From NCBI RefSeq assembly GCF_000195275.1, contig NC_015385.1, forward strand, positions 1,256,501 to 1,320,500: 64,000 nt of DNA, written 5' to 3'. The notes under the pieces were generated by a model that was given only the letters and a program-made list of their open reading frames with translations, did not search any database and was not told the DNA's origin. Positions 32,836-42,277 of the stretch are shown here, piece after piece. Positions within the stretch are counted from its first letter, which is position 1, and every line of letters begins with the position of its first letter. Position numbers and translations under genes: made by a program. Origin of the DNA: Treponema succinifaciens DSM 2489 (GTDB lineage Bacteria; Spirochaetota; Spirochaetia; Treponematales; Treponemataceae).

Positions 32836-33948
32836 CTATTTTTTTAGGAAATAAATTATGTCGCCTGTAATGGCAAATATAAAAAGAAGTGCTATAAAAA
32901 ATATTCCGACAAACTGAATATAGTACAAAACTTTTGGATTTATTTTCTTGCGTGCCAAAAATTCTATCAGCGCAAAAAGAATCAAGCCGCCGTCCAAAAC
33001 TGGAATAGGAAGCAGGTTCGTTAAAAAAAGTGAAATGCTTATAAGCGCAAGAAATTCCAGCGTGGAAACTACGCCTTCTTTAAATCCTGCCGCAAATCCC
33101 TGTTTTACAGTTGTTCCCAAAATCGAAGTGATTCTTACCGGTCCTGAAACTGCATTTGTAAGATTCACGCCTTTGAATAGAATTCTTATGCTTTTTCCTG
33201 TTAACGCAATAATTTTTGCGCTTTGTACGAATCCTTCTTTGCATGCGCCGAAAAATCCGTGCCTTGGATATTCATGTGCAACAACTGATTCCGGGTCTGA
33301 AACAATTCCAAGTTTTCCAATGCCCGTTTCTTTGTCTAGTTCAGTTTTCACATTAAAGAAAAGAATTTTATCTTCACGCTCAACTTCAATTTGTATATTT
33401 TCATCTGGATGAGTTGAAATAAAGGCTGCGATTTCGCTGAAGTCATTTACTGCTGTTCCATTCAGGCTTAAAATTTTGTCTCCGCTTTCCATTCCGGCAT
33501 TATGGGCAGGAGAATAAAGTTCAGGGTAGATTTCGTCTGCCATGGAAACTTTTGTGCCTGCGCTGTAGTACGTATAGCCGATAATTGCAATTGTAAAAAA
33601 TGCAAGAAATCCGAACAGAAAATTCGCAAACGGACCTGCAAATGCTATTGCGAGTCTTTTTAAAGGATGAATGCCGTAAAATGAATCTTTTTCGCCTTGA
33701 ATTTCCTTTAGATTTTTTTCCATTGCATCTTGAAAATCCTTTTCGCCTTTCATTGCGCAGTATCCGCCCAAAGGAATAAGGGAAATTCTGTAGTCAGTTT
33801 CTTTCCAAGTGCGATGAACTAAAACCGGTCCCATTCCGATTGAAAAGGCTTCAACTTTTACTCCGAAAATTCTTGCAGCTATAAAATGCCCTAGTTCATG
33901 GAAAAATACAAGAAAACCAAGTCCTAGAATTCCCAAAACAAATGTCAA
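32836..33948 (-). CDS. rseP: Site-2 intramembrane metalloprotease RseP
   Basis: 370 aa. The first helix carries the zinc site FFHELGHF (His17, Glu18, His21). One PDZ domain lies near ILSLNGTAVNDFSEIAAFI. The second catalytic motif is NLLPIPVLDGG, supplying the third zinc ligand Asp. About four membrane segments are present. The enzyme cuts membrane anti-sigma factors or signal-peptide remnants. Its start overlaps the dxr stop by four bases (ATGA). Confidence 0.92.
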   Translation of the reverse strand: MTFVLGILGLGFLVFFHELGHFIAARIFGVKVEAFSIGMGPVLVHRTWKETDYRISLIPLGGYCAMKGEKDFQDAMEKNLKEIQGEKDSFYGIHPLKRLAIAFAGPFANFLFGFLAFFTIAIIGYTYYSAGTKVSMADEIYPELYSPAHNAGMESGDKILSLNGTAVNDFSEIAAFISTHPDENIQIEVEREDKILFFNVKTELDKETGIGKLGIVSDPESVVAHEYPRHGFFGACKEGFVQSAKIIALTGKSIRILFKGVNLTNAVSGPVRITSILGTTVKQGFAAGFKEGVVSTLEFLALISISLFLTNLLPIPVLDGGLILFALIEFLARKKINPKVLYYIQFVGIFFIALLFIFAITGDIIYFLKK

Positions 33949-35060
33949 CGGATTCCTCCTGACAGCAAAGCAAGCTGACGTTCTGCTTCAAGGCGGACTT
34001 TTTTATCAATGCTGAAAATTTCTTCAATTGAAACTGGCTGTGTGCCCCAGTCAAGCTCAAGTGTGTTGATTACAATTTTTGCAATATCAGTGAAGGCGCA
34101 TTTTTTTTCAAGAAAAGCCTGAACTGCAATTTCGTTTGCGGCATTGAATGCGATTGTGTAACTTGCGCCTTTTTTTGCGCAGCTGAACGCTGTCTTCAAA
34201 AGCGGAAACGAGTCAAATCTTGGAGCGGAAAATGTCATTTCTTTGCAAGATGCAAGGTCAAATTTTTCAAGATAATTTTCTGAAAGTTCCGGCCAGACTA
34301 ACGCTCCGAATATTGGATGGCGCATATCGGGATTTGAAATTTGCGCATACAGCATTCCGTCCTTTGTTCTTACGAGCGAATGAATCAGGCTTTGCGGATG
34401 AACTACAACGCTCACTTTTTCTGGTGGAAAATCAAAAAGTCTGCAAGCCTCAATAACTTCAAGACCTTTGTTTGCAAGACTTGCACTGTCGATTGTGATT
34501 TTTGGTCCCATTGACCAAGTCGGATGCTTTAATGCGTCTTCAATTGAAACTGTCTTTAGCTCTTCATCTGAAAGATTTCTAAACGGTCCGCCACTTGCGG
34601 TTATTATTATTTCGCTTATATTTTTCGAGCCTATTTTCTGCACTAAGTTGAATATTGCCGAGTGCTCGCTGTCTACTGGAATTATTCTTGCTCCGTTTTT
34701 TAGGGCAGTTTCCTTTACAAGATTCCACGCCATTACAACTGTTTCTTTGTTTGCAAGTGCCAAGTCGATTCCATTTTCCAAAACAAGAGCTGAAGGTTTG
34801 AGCCCGGCAGCTCCAGCTATTCCGTTTACTGCAATATCGGCTTTGCTTTCTTTTATGAGTTTTTCAAGACCTTCGATTCCATCTTTTGAAAAAACAGTTC
34901 CTTTGCAGTTGAATTCGCGGCATAATTCTTTTACTTTTTCTTCATTTTTTCCAGCTGAAATTCCGCATACTTCAAAACTGCCGCTCATTTTGCGTGCAAT
35001 GTCAAGAGTCTGGCTTCCGATTGATCCGGTGCAGCCTAAAACAAGAATTCTTTTTTTCAT
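33945..35060 (-). CDS. dxr: 1-deoxy-D-xylulose 5-phosphate reductoisomerase
   Basis: 371 aa. The start KKRILVLGCTGSIGSQTLDIAR is the NADPH-binding GSTGSIG motif with a Cys in place of the first Ser. ALANKETVVMAWNLV, ITASGGPFRNL and VDSEHSAIFNLVQ are family signatures; metal ligands lie in DSEH and at EAC..F. It makes MEP, the first committed step of non-mevalonate isoprenoid synthesis, and sits with uppS and cdsA, which use or sit beside isoprenoid lipid carriers. Confidence 0.95.
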   Translation of the reverse strand: MKKRILVLGCTGSIGSQTLDIARKMSGSFEVCGISAGKNEEKVKELCREFNCKGTVFSKDGIEGLEKLIKESKADIAVNGIAGAAGLKPSALVLENGIDLALANKETVVMAWNLVKETALKNGARIIPVDSEHSAIFNLVQKIGSKNISEIIITASGGPFRNLSDEELKTVSIEDALKHPTWSMGPKITIDSASLANKGLEVIEACRLFDFPPEKVSVVVHPQSLIHSLVRTKDGMLYAQISNPDMRHPIFGALVWPELSENYLEKFDLASCKEMTFSAPRFDSFPLLKTAFSCAKKGASYTIAFNAANEIAVQAFLEKKCAFTDIAKIVINTLELDWGTQPVSIEEIFSIDKKVRLEAERQLALLSGGIR

Positions 35061-35941
35061 CAGTTGAATGGTCCGAATAAAATTGAAACTAAAAGATAGA
35101 AAATAGGAGCGGAAACAACGATGGAGTCAATTGAATCCAAAATTCCTCCGCGCCCAGGAATTATTTTGCCGGAATCTTTTATTCCAGATGAGCGTTTTAA
35201 TACAGATTCTGTCAAGTCGCCGACAATTGAAGAAAGAGCCATGCAAAGTCCTGTAAAGACAATCTTAAGAATTGAGCCTGAAAAAATTTGCGGCCACAAG
35301 TAATAGCCTAAAATTCCAGCTCCTACAGAACCGATGAATCCGCCGATGAATCCGATGCAGCTTTTGTTTGGACTTGCTTTTACAATTCCGCGGTTTCTTT
35401 TTCCGAATAAAACGCCCAAAAACCATGCTATGCTGTCGCACATAAAAACCATCAGGATAAAGACGCAAACAACTGGAACTGTTATATTTTTTCCGTCAAG
35501 AGTCCAAGTTGTCATTCTTGAAATAAATGTAAGCAAAAATCCTGTGTATGTTATTATAAAAATAGAGGAGGCGAGGCGTGTGTTTGAGGCTTCAAATTCT
35601 TTTTGGGAAAAAACTTCGACTGTAAATAAAATCAAAATCGTCACGATATACGCAAATGTTATAATTTCCTGTCCTGAATAAAAGCTGATTCCCAAAGACG
35701 GCAAAATGGCATAAAGAGCCGCCACAAGTGGAATGAAAATGCTTTCAGCTATAATAAGTTTTTTATTCAGAAGCTTGTATTTCACAGAAAAAATATCATA
35801 AAGTTCCGATGCTCCAAGCGCAGAAATCAAGCAGACCAAAATATGAAGCAAAATGTGATTGCAAAAAGGCGCGACTATAAAGGCTATGACAATAGGAATT
35901 CCGATAAAAAAAATCAATAAACGGGAAACAACTTTATTCAT
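35060..35941 (-). CDS. cdsA: Phosphatidate cytidylyltransferase
   Basis: 293 aa with about eight membrane segments. The C-terminal family signature reads SVLKRSSGIKDSGKIIPGRGGILDSIDS, close to the consensus but with Arg and Ser where His and Arg are usual (PGHGGILDR). It makes CDP-diacylglycerol for phospholipids. It overlaps dxr by one base and uppS by four. Confidence 0.92.
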   Translation of the reverse strand: MNKVVSRLLIFFIGIPIVIAFIVAPFCNHILLHILVCLISALGASELYDIFSVKYKLLNKKLIIAESIFIPLVAALYAILPSLGISFYSGQEIITFAYIVTILILFTVEVFSQKEFEASNTRLASSIFIITYTGFLLTFISRMTTWTLDGKNITVPVVCVFILMVFMCDSIAWFLGVLFGKRNRGIVKASPNKSCIGFIGGFIGSVGAGILGYYLWPQIFSGSILKIVFTGLCMALSSIVGDLTESVLKRSSGIKDSGKIIPGRGGILDSIDSIVVSAPIFYLLVSILFGPFN

Positions 35942-36651
35942 ACTGGAACAGCTCCAAATCTTCTACTTCTTTTTTGAAACTCTCCTATGTCTTTGAAAAA
36001 TTCTTCCTTGTAATAATCAGGCCAAAGCGTATCTGAAAAAAGCAGCTCCGCATAAGCCGAGTGCCACATCAGAAAATTGCTTAGTCTCTTTTCTCCGCCA
36101 GTTCTTATAAGCAAATCTACATCAGGAAGCTCTGGAACATCAAAGCTTTTTGAAATAGATTCTTCTGAAATTTCAGATTCAGTTTTTCCTTCGGCAATAA
36201 GTTTTTTTACACCGCGGATAATTTCGTCGCGTCCGCCATAGTTTATTGCGAGGCAAATTGTAAGCCCTGTAAGATTTTCTGTATCTTTTTCGATTTGATT
36301 AATGTCTTTTCTTACATTTTCCGGCAGTCTTGACTTGTCGCCGAGCATACGGACTCTAACGTTGTTGTATTTGCAGAAGTCGAATTCCTTTAAAAGATAT
36401 GAATGTATAAGGTTCATTAAAAATCCAACTTCCTGCTCTGTGCGTTTCCAGTTTTCTGTTGAAAAAACATAAAAAGTAAGGAATTTCAAGCCGATGTCAG
36501 AAGCCGCTTTTGCAATTTCTTTTGCTCTTTTTAAGCCTTCTGTGTGGCCGTTGGTTCTGAGTAGATTCCGCTTTTTTGCCCAGCGACCATTGCCGTCCAT
36601 AATTATTCCTACATGAACAGGCAATGCGTCATTGTTGAATAAATCATCCAT
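35938..36651 (-). CDS. uppS: Undecaprenyl diphosphate synthase (cis-prenyltransferase)
   Basis: 237 aa. HVGIIMDGNGRWAKKRN holds the catalytic Asp and diphosphate-binding Arg; LTFYVFSTENWKR and DLLIRTGGEKRLSNFLMW-HSAYAE follow as usual. It builds the C55 lipid carrier for peptidoglycan and glycans. It starts five bases after the frr stop. Confidence 0.95.
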   Translation of the reverse strand: MDDLFNNDALPVHVGIIMDGNGRWAKKRNLLRTNGHTEGLKRAKEIAKAASDIGLKFLTFYVFSTENWKRTEQEVGFLMNLIHSYLLKEFDFCKYNNVRVRMLGDKSRLPENVRKDINQIEKDTENLTGLTICLAINYGGRDEIIRGVKKLIAEGKTESEISEESISKSFDVPELPDVDLLIRTGGEKRLSNFLMWHSAYAELLFSDTLWPDYYKEEFFKDIGEFQKRSRRFGAVPV

Positions 36652-36656
36652 GGAAT

Positions 36657-37196
36657 TTATTCCATTATTTCCTTTTCTTTTGCTTCGTAAATTCCGTTGA
36701 TTTCTTCAATATATTTATCAGTGAGCTTCTGAAGTTTTTCAGTTTCAGTCTTGAGCTGATCTTCTGTAAGTTCGCCTGCTTTTTGCTGTTTTTTTAAATC
36801 TTCATTTCCATCGCGGCGGATATTTCTGATTGTTGTGCGGTAATTTTCCGCTGTAGCTTTTGCTTGCTTTACAAGCTCTTTTCTTCTGTCTGCTGTAAGA
36901 GGCGGAATTGCAATGCGGATTACCTTTCCGTCATTATTTGGATTTAGTCCAAGCTCTGCTTTCTGGATAGCTTTTTCAATATCGCCCATAATTGACTTGT
37001 CAAAAGGAGAAATTACAATTGTGCGGGCTTCTGGAATTGAAATGTTTCCAACTTGATTCAGCGGTGTAGGTGTTCCATAGTAGTCAACACGTACTTTGTC
37101 AAAAATTGCTGCGCTGGCTCTTCCTGTTCTGATTGATTTGTATTCTTCCTTCAATGAGTTGACTGTTTTTTCCATTCGGCTTTCGTTGTCTGCCAT
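36657..37196 (-). CDS. frr: Ribosome recycling factor
   Basis: 179 aa, slightly short at the N-terminus against the usual 185. MEKTVNSLKEEYKSIRTGRAS, NISIPEARTIVISPFDKS and RIAIPPLTADRRKELVK are conserved RRF segments. With EF-G it splits post-termination ribosomes. A GGAG site precedes ATG. A terminator-like hairpin separates it from tsf. Confidence 0.95.
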   Translation of the reverse strand: MADNESRMEKTVNSLKEEYKSIRTGRASAAIFDKVRVDYYGTPTPLNQVGNISIPEARTIVISPFDKSIMGDIEKAIQKAELGLNPNNDGKVIRIAIPPLTADRRKELVKQAKATAENYRTTIRNIRRDGNEDLKKQQKAGELTEDQLKTETEKLQKLTDKYIEEINGIYEAKEKEIME

Positions 37197-37239
37197 AATT
37201 TCTCCAAATAATTAAGTCTTTTTTTTTTAAGTCGATTAA

Positions 37240-37282
37240 AAAGAACTGCGGCAAGCACTTTGCTTTGAAAATGCCTGCCGCA
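37240..37282 (-). terminator. Hairpin between tsf and frr
   Basis: On the minus strand TGCGGCAGGCA pairs with TGCTTGCCGCA (one G-T pair), followed by GTTCTTTTT. It probably lowers transcription from tsf into frr. Confidence 0.75.
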
Positions 37283-37287
37283 ATATT

Positions 37288-38124
37288 TTATTTTCCTAAA
37301 AGCAAAAGATTTATGCTGACAAATTCAAGGGTTGCGCCCACTGATTTTCCAACTTCATCAAGTTTTGCTTTTACAGACTTTTTGTCGTCTTTTACAAACA
37401 TCTGGTCAACAAAACAGATTTCGGCAAGATGCTTGTTGATTTTGCCCTGAAGAATTCCGTCCTTTACATTCTGCGGCTTTGAAGCCATTTTTGGATCGTC
37501 TTCCATCTGTTTTGCAAAAATCTCTTTCTGCTCATTGATGTATTCAGCCGGAACATCTTCCTGTTTATTGTAAGCAGGAGTAAATGCAGCAAGGTGCATA
37601 CAGCAGTCGCGTGCAAATTCCTTTACTTTTTCGTCTGTAGAGCCTTTGATAACTGTAACAGCTGCAGTCTTGAAGTCAGAGTGAATGTAAATTCCTGCAA
37701 CTGAATTTTCAGGAACATCGATAACCTGAATCTTTGATAAAGACATATTTTCGCGTGTGCGTGTTGCAAAGTCCAAAAGAACATCAGAAAGCTCTTTGTT
37801 GATTTCTGTGTATCCTTTTGCAAAAATTTCATCAAGGATTTTCTCACCGCAAGCAATGAATTCTGCATTCTTTGCAACAAAATCAGTTTCGCATACAAGC
37901 TCAACAACAGCAACTTTGTTTCCATTCTGACGGATAAAAATGCGTCCTTCAGAAGTTGCGCGTTCTGCACGTTTTGCAACTGCGGCAAGTCCTTTTTCTT
38001 TCAAGAGCTTTACTGCTGCGTCAAAGTCTCCGTTTGTATCAACAAGAGCTTTTTTGCAGTCCATCATTCCTGCGCCTGTTGTTTCGCGCAAGTCTTTTAC
38101 CATAGCGGCTGTAATATCTGCCAT
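37288..38124 (-). CDS. tsf: Elongation factor Ts
   Basis: 278 aa. MADITAAMVKDLRETTGAGMMDCKKAL is the N-terminal UBA-like module and VCETDFVAKNAEF is the EF-Tu-binding TDFV motif. The core and C-terminal module (EICFVDQMFVKDDK) are present. It recharges EF-Tu with GTP and sits 19 bases after rpsB, as in most bacteria. Confidence 0.95.
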   Translation of the reverse strand: MADITAAMVKDLRETTGAGMMDCKKALVDTNGDFDAAVKLLKEKGLAAVAKRAERATSEGRIFIRQNGNKVAVVELVCETDFVAKNAEFIACGEKILDEIFAKGYTEINKELSDVLLDFATRTRENMSLSKIQVIDVPENSVAGIYIHSDFKTAAVTVIKGSTDEKVKEFARDCCMHLAAFTPAYNKQEDVPAEYINEQKEIFAKQMEDDPKMASKPQNVKDGILQGKINKHLAEICFVDQMFVKDDKKSVKAKLDEVGKSVGATLEFVSINLLLLGK

Positions 38125-38143
38125 TTTCTACTCCGAGATATTT

Positions 38144-39010
38144 TTATTTTGTGTAATTGTCCTCGTCCAAAAGCTCGCTTTCTCTTTTGTCAGCTTCTGC
38201 GTCTTCTTCTTTTGGCTCTGTAGGAGTGTAGTTCGAATAGTCAACAATTTCTTCATCTTCTTTCTTGGTTGTTGCGTCTGTTGTAACGTCATCTTCGTCT
38301 CCAAGAGTGTCGATGATTTTAAGTCCCTGTTCATTGTCTGCTTCGATTACGGCGTTCGCAATAATAGAAGTAAAGAGGCTGATTGCGCGGATTGCGTCAT
38401 CGTTGCCAGGAATAGGGTAGTTGATTCCTTCTGGATTGCAGTTTGTATCAACAATAGCAATGATAGGAATTCCCATGCGGCGTGCTTCTGCAACAGCAAT
38501 CTGCTCTTTGTGTGTGTCAATGATAAATACTGCGCCAGGAAGTTCCTTCATGTCTTTCATTCCACCGTAGTTCTTTGTAAGAGTTTCTTTCTCTTTCATG
38601 TATGCGGCGACTTCTTTCTTTGTGAGCTTATCGAAAGTTCCGTCAACTTCCATTTTTTCAATTTTCTTAAGACGGAGAAGTGATTTTTTGATTGTTGTAA
38701 AGTTTGTGAGTGTTCCACCAAGCCAACGGTTATTTACATAGTACATTCCGCAGCGTTCTGCTTCTTTTGCAATAGCTTGCTGTGCCTGTTTTTTTGTTCC
38801 TACGAAAAGAACTGATTTTCCTGATGATGCAACTTTACGTACAACATCATAGCTGTCTTTGATTGCAGTGATTGTTTTCTGCAGGTCAATAATGTGGATT
38901 CCGTTGCGTTCTGCGAAGATGTACTTCTTCATACGTGGATCCCAGCGTTTTACTTGATGTCCGAAATGAACTCCAGACTCAAGAAGACTTTTCATGGTTA
39001 CAACTGCCAT
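38144..39010 (-). CDS. rpsB: Ribosomal protein S2 (uS2)
   Basis: 288 aa from the ATG at 39010, with GGAG six bases ahead; an in-frame start at 39025 lies before that site. [27 protein letters not shown] and [48 protein letters not shown]-type segments are typical of S2. The last 55 residues are an acidic low-complexity tail (Asp/Glu/Lys/Thr) beyond the normal S2 end. Confidence 0.95.
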   Translation of the reverse strand: MAVVTMKSLLESGVHFGHQVKRWDPRMKKYIFAERNGIHIIDLQKTITAIKDSYDVVRKVASSGKSVLFVGTKKQAQQAIAKEAERCGMYYVNNRWLGGTLTNFTTIKKSLLRLKKIEKMEVDGTFDKLTKKEVAAYMKEKETLTKNYGGMKDMKELPGAVFIIDTHKEQIAVAEARRMGIPIIAIVDTNCNPEGINYPIPGNDDAIRAISLFTSIIANAVIEADNEQGLKIIDTLGDEDDVTTDATTKKEDEEIVDYSNYTPTEPKEEDAEADKRESELLDEDNYTK

Positions 39011-39024
39011 GATTAACTCCTTCA

Positions 39025-39061
39025 CCGGAAAATTTCCTTAATGCTGAAAATTTTCCACCGG
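39025..39061 (-). promoter_or_regulatory. Structured leader upstream of rpsB
   Basis: GGAAAATTT (39027-39035) pairs with AAATTTTCC (39048-39056), with an outer CCGG/CCGG, directly before the GGAG ribosome site on the minus strand. The position suits autoregulation by S2, but this is inference. Confidence 0.45.
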
Positions 39062-39145
39062 CTTTGTTTCTCGTAGCTGATTTATCAGCCCGGATGATTT
39101 CGTAACATATTTTCTTTATGAAAAAATGTCCGGCAAAATCGTTTA

Positions 39146-39736
39146 TCAAACTGTAAACTTATAATTTTGCTCTTTAAGCATATCATATAGCTCAAATATA
39201 GGCAAGCCCATTACAGAGCTTTCAGTTCCTTCGATTTTCTTTATGAAGCATGAGGCTTTTCCCTGAATTCTATATGCGCCCGCGGCTCCGTGCCATTCGC
39301 TTGTTTCAAGATAGGATTCAATTTCGGCTTCTGACATTGCGGCAAAAGTTACTTTGTTTACACTTGTTCTTGTCGCCATGTAGTGGGCGGTTCCATTAAA
39401 AAGCGCGATTCCAGTGATTACTTTGTGTGTTGTTCCTTGCAGTGAATTTAGGAATTCTCTTGCCTCATCCTGATTTTTTGGTTTGCCGAAGATTTTATTT
39501 TTGTGGAGGATTATTGTGTCTGCTGCCAGAATCCAGCCGATTTCGTTTTCCGCCGGAATCTTTCTTGCAACCGCATCTATTTTTCTTGCTGCTAAAAATT
39601 CCGCGGCTTCCTCTGGCTTTATGTCGGCAGGAATTGTCTCGTCAATATTCGCAGGATTTACAATGAAAGGGATGTTTAGGAATTTTAAAATCTTTTGCCG
39701 CCTAGGAGAAGAAGAAGCTAATATTATTGGTTCCAT
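39146..39736 (-). CDS. maf: Maf-like nucleotide pyrophosphatase
   Basis: 196 aa. IILASSSPRRQKILKFLNI is the Maf signature; ETIPADIKPEEAAEFLAARKID, ILAADTIILHKNKIFGKP and GAAGAYRIQGKASCFIKKIEGTESSVMGLP-type motifs follow. The family hydrolyses non-canonical or dTTP/UTP nucleotides and affects septum formation. It is upstream of the rpsB operon on the same strand and probably in its own unit. Confidence 0.92.
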   Translation of the reverse strand: MEPIILASSSPRRQKILKFLNIPFIVNPANIDETIPADIKPEEAAEFLAARKIDAVARKIPAENEIGWILAADTIILHKNKIFGKPKNQDEAREFLNSLQGTTHKVITGIALFNGTAHYMATRTSVNKVTFAAMSEAEIESYLETSEWHGAAGAYRIQGKASCFIKKIEGTESSVMGLPIFELYDMLKEQNYKFTV

Positions 39737-39752
39737 AATGTTTTTTTTTCAG

Positions 39753-39779
39753 TTGACATTTTAAAAACAAAAATATAAT
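39753..39779 (+). promoter_or_regulatory. tRNA-Arg promoter
   Basis: TTGACA (39753-39758) and TATAAT (39774-39779) with a 15-base spacer, the same short spacing as at the 5S gene. Confidence 0.5.
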
Positions 39780-39794
39780 CTATCTTTGCTTTTC

Positions 39795-39868
39795 GGGAGA
39801 TTAGCTCAACTGGATAGAGCGTCGGCCTCCGGAGCCGAAGGTTGTGGGTTCGAATCCCGTATCTCTCA
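39795..39868 (+). tRNA. tRNA-Arg (CCG)
   Basis: Acceptor GGGAGAT pairs with ATCTCTC (one G-T). Stem TCGGC/GCCGA encloses CTCCGGA, anticodon CCG. The T loop GTTCGAA is canonical and no CCA is encoded. Confidence 0.95.
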
Positions 39869-40020
39869 GTTACTTTTTTTAATCTAAATTCCTTTTAAAA
39901 AATAAAACTGATTGTGTAGAAGAATCCGAATAGAAAACTAAGAGGCTTTTGTGAAGCGACTGTGGTTTGGATTTTCAGCCGCTTTTGTAAAACTTGCAGG
40001 CGAAAAACGCCTGCGGTCTT

Positions 40021-40758
40021 TTATTTTCCCTCTTTATTGTTGTTTGAATTGTTGCTTCCCTGAATGGACTTTAAAAGCTGCAATGCCTTTTGTCTTACAG
40101 GTCTTACATATTTGTAGTTTGTTCCGATTGAAGAAATTGACTGAATCATTTCATTTTTGTTCTGAACTGTAGGAGCAAGTTTTTCGTAAGCGTTAAGAAC
40201 TTCGAGCGCAAGCGAACTTGTAGGGTTGAGGGCGGCATACTTTTTATGCACGAATTCAATCATGTTTACAACTTCGTCATTGTCGTTCATGCCGATATTT
40301 CCCAATGAACGGATAGCTGCTGTAACAACCATAGGCTCTTTGTCTTCTGTGGCAATTGAAACAAGCATATTCTTTGATTCAACTGTAGGAATTTCTCCAA
40401 GAAGATCGCAGGCTTTTGCGCGGATGTCCGGGAAGTTGTTCATTATGCGGCCGTTTGTGCGCGACTGACTTTTTATTCCTTCACCTGCAAGGCGGGAAAG
40501 TGCTGCTGCCATGTCTGGAGAACTTCTTCCAGAGCCGATAGCTTCTTCCAAGTACTGCAAGGCTACAATCTTATTGTCATATTCATCAGAAGCGGCAAGC
40601 TCTCCGATTATTACATCTTGTACGCTGCTTAAGTATTCGTCTTCTACAGTCGTTTCGTTTCTTGAAGTCTGCTCTTTTCCATTCTGCTGTTCCTGTGCAA
40701 AAACTGCCTGGCAAATAAAAATACAACAGGCGCCTGCAATCAGCTTTGATACTTTCAT
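40021..40758 (-). CDS. Secreted HEAT-repeat protein
   Basis: 245 aa with a signal peptide (KLIAGACCIFICQAVFAQ). Helical repeats such as AALSRLAGEGI, IRAKACDLLGEIPTVESKNMLVSIATED and VVTAAIRSLGNIGMNDNDEV have the HEAT/PBS-lyase spacing. The Ser/Asn-rich C-terminus is disordered. It is a likely periplasmic scaffold; the partner is unknown. A GGAGG site lies before the ATG. Confidence 0.7.
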   Translation of the reverse strand: MKVSKLIAGACCIFICQAVFAQEQQNGKEQTSRNETTVEDEYLSSVQDVIIGELAASDEYDNKIVALQYLEEAIGSGRSSPDMAAALSRLAGEGIKSQSRTNGRIMNNFPDIRAKACDLLGEIPTVESKNMLVSIATEDKEPMVVTAAIRSLGNIGMNDNDEVVNMIEFVHKKYAALNPTSSLALEVLNAYEKLAPTVQNKNEMIQSISSIGTNYKYVRPVRQKALQLLKSIQGSNNSNNNKEGK

Positions 40759-40827
40759 AACTATTCCTCCTTATGGAATCTTTTCAAGTTTAGAATATTT
40801 TTCACAAAAAAGCAAGAAAAATGTAAC

Positions 40828-41424
40828 TTAGTCCGGGTTCTTTGGAAGCACAAGTTTCCACTGGCCGTTAACCTTGTGGAAGTTGTAGTAAACTACGTCT
40901 GTGTTGTTCTGAACTTGAACAGCTTTTACAAGTGATTTTGTTTCGTAGCGGATTTCATCAACTGTGTGTCCGGCTCTTGCTGGAATAAAAACAAATTTGA
41001 AATAGTCTTCGATTGTATTCAGCCTTAGACCTTTTTTTGGAAGTCTGTTTGCCGCTTTCTGTAGATTTTGTCTTTTTGACCAATAGTTTAAACTGTCCGA
41101 ATCAAGATATGAAATCCAGCCGCGGTAATCCATGTTTTTCATGTAAGTGTCAAGATCTTTGATTATATTTAGGATTCTTGACTTGTCTTCATTGAAAACT
41201 TCCTTTGAGACAGAAACCGCTGTTGTTGATCTTGTGTATTCATCGTCAGTTTTTTCAACAACTATAGGCTCTTCTTCAATTTCCTGGACTGGCTCTGGTT
41301 CTTCTATTACTACTGGTTTTTCTGGCTGCTCTTCTGTCTGGGGAGTTTTTTCAACAGTGGCAGAGGTGCAGGATAAAAACACAAATAGTGAAATTAAGCT
41401 TAGTTTTGTAAAGAATTTTTCCAT
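40828..41424 (-). CDS. Lipoprotein with Pro/Glu-rich linker and NTF2-like C-terminus
   Basis: 198 aa from the ATG at 41424; this places the lipobox (SLISLFVFLSC) correctly, while the frame extends upstream to 41460. Residues 20-60 are rich in Pro/Glu/Val, as in spirochaete spacer regions. The remaining part (LDTYMKNMDYRGWISYLDSDS ... VVYYNFHKVNGQWKLVLPKN) looks like an NTF2/SnoaL-like fold. It is a membrane-anchored envelope protein of unknown function, 70 bases upstream of the HEAT protein and on the same strand. Confidence 0.65.
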   Translation of the reverse strand: MEKFFTKLSLISLFVFLSCTSATVEKTPQTEEQPEKPVVIEEPEPVQEIEEEPIVVEKTDDEYTRSTTAVSVSKEVFNEDKSRILNIIKDLDTYMKNMDYRGWISYLDSDSLNYWSKRQNLQKAANRLPKKGLRLNTIEDYFKFVFIPARAGHTVDEIRYETKSLVKAVQVQNNTDVVYYNFHKVNGQWKLVLPKNPD

Positions 41425-41469
41425 AAAAGCAATTCTAATATCTTTCTCTTGTTTGGTCAATTAAAAGTC

Positions 41470-41685
41470 CCGGGTAAACGCATTATAAATGTATTCAGCA
41501 TAAAACTGGCTTCCAGACACGGTTTCCGGGTGCAAAATCGCGCGATAATGCGCCACACTCTGATTGTTGCAAAGCAACTATAGAATTGCCCGCTCACACG
41601 GCCGCAACAATCAGAGTGTTTTTTACACCGGGAACAGTTCCTTCGCGCAAACTTTACTTAAATTATTTATAATGCGTTTGCACTG
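41470..41685. mobile_element. MITE-like foldback element, copy B
   Basis: Near-identical to copy A without the nested insertion: left end CCGGGTAAACGCATTATAAA, right end ATTATAATGCGTTTGCACTG-like (TTTATAATGCGTTTGCACTG). Inner arms ACTCTGATTGTTGC / GCAACAATCAGAGT form a second palindrome. The flanking nonamers no longer match well, so this copy is older than copies A and C. It lies between a lipoprotein gene and coaD, both of which start beside it. Confidence 0.82.
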
Positions 41686-41739
41686 TTAATTGATTTTGTT
41701 TTCATTGTTAAAAATCTTGAAATCTGTTAGAATATCTGC

Positions 41740-42237
41740 ATGACTACAGCTGTTTTTCCAGGGTCTTTTGATCCTCCGACTTACGGACATTTGAATATAA
41801 TAGAAAGAGCGAGCCGCCTTTTTGATAAGATTGATGTTTTGATTTCTGTAAATCCTGACAAAAAATGTCTTTTTTCTGACAAGGAACGCTACGACTTGCT
41901 TATAAAGCTTACTGAAAACTACAAAAATGTTACTGTTCATATATGGAATACACTTGTTGCCGACTACTGCAGAAAATCCGGCGCAAATGTGCTGATTAGG
42001 GGAGTGCGGAACGCTATGGATTTTTCTCATGAGTTTGACCTTTCCCTTATGAACAAGCACTTGAACAGCGATGTTGAAACTCTTTTGATTCCGACTGCGC
42101 AGAAATATTTTCTTGTGCGCTCAAGCAGCATAAAGGAAGTTGCCCGTTTTGGCGGCGACATAAGCACAATGGTTCCAAAACTTGTTGAAATCGAGATGAA
42201 AAAGAAGTTTTTTGTGCAGAATTCTGTTTCAAAATAA
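41740..42237 (+). CDS. coaD: Phosphopantetheine adenylyltransferase
   Basis: 165 aa. AVFPGSFDPPTYGHLNII holds the nucleotidyltransferase TxGH motif (YGHL). VLIRGVRNAMDFSHEFDLSLMN and the ISSTMV-like SSSIKEVARFGGDIS are family signatures. It makes dephospho-CoA. The upstream MITE ends 54 bases before the start and may supply or disturb the promoter. Confidence 0.95.
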   Translation: MTTAVFPGSFDPPTYGHLNIIERASRLFDKIDVLISVNPDKKCLFSDKERYDLLIKLTENYKNVTVHIWNTLVADYCRKSGANVLIRGVRNAMDFSHEFDLSLMNKHLNSDVETLLIPTAQKYFLVRSSSIKEVARFGGDISTMVPKLVEIEMKKKFFVQNSVSK

Positions 42238-42277
42238 CAAAAATCGTCAAAATGTCATAAAAAGATGATGAAATTCA

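Noticed and set aside
34468-35067. Long plus-strand open frame opposite dxr
   Set aside because: It lies antisense to a clear, complete dxr gene and has no family features.
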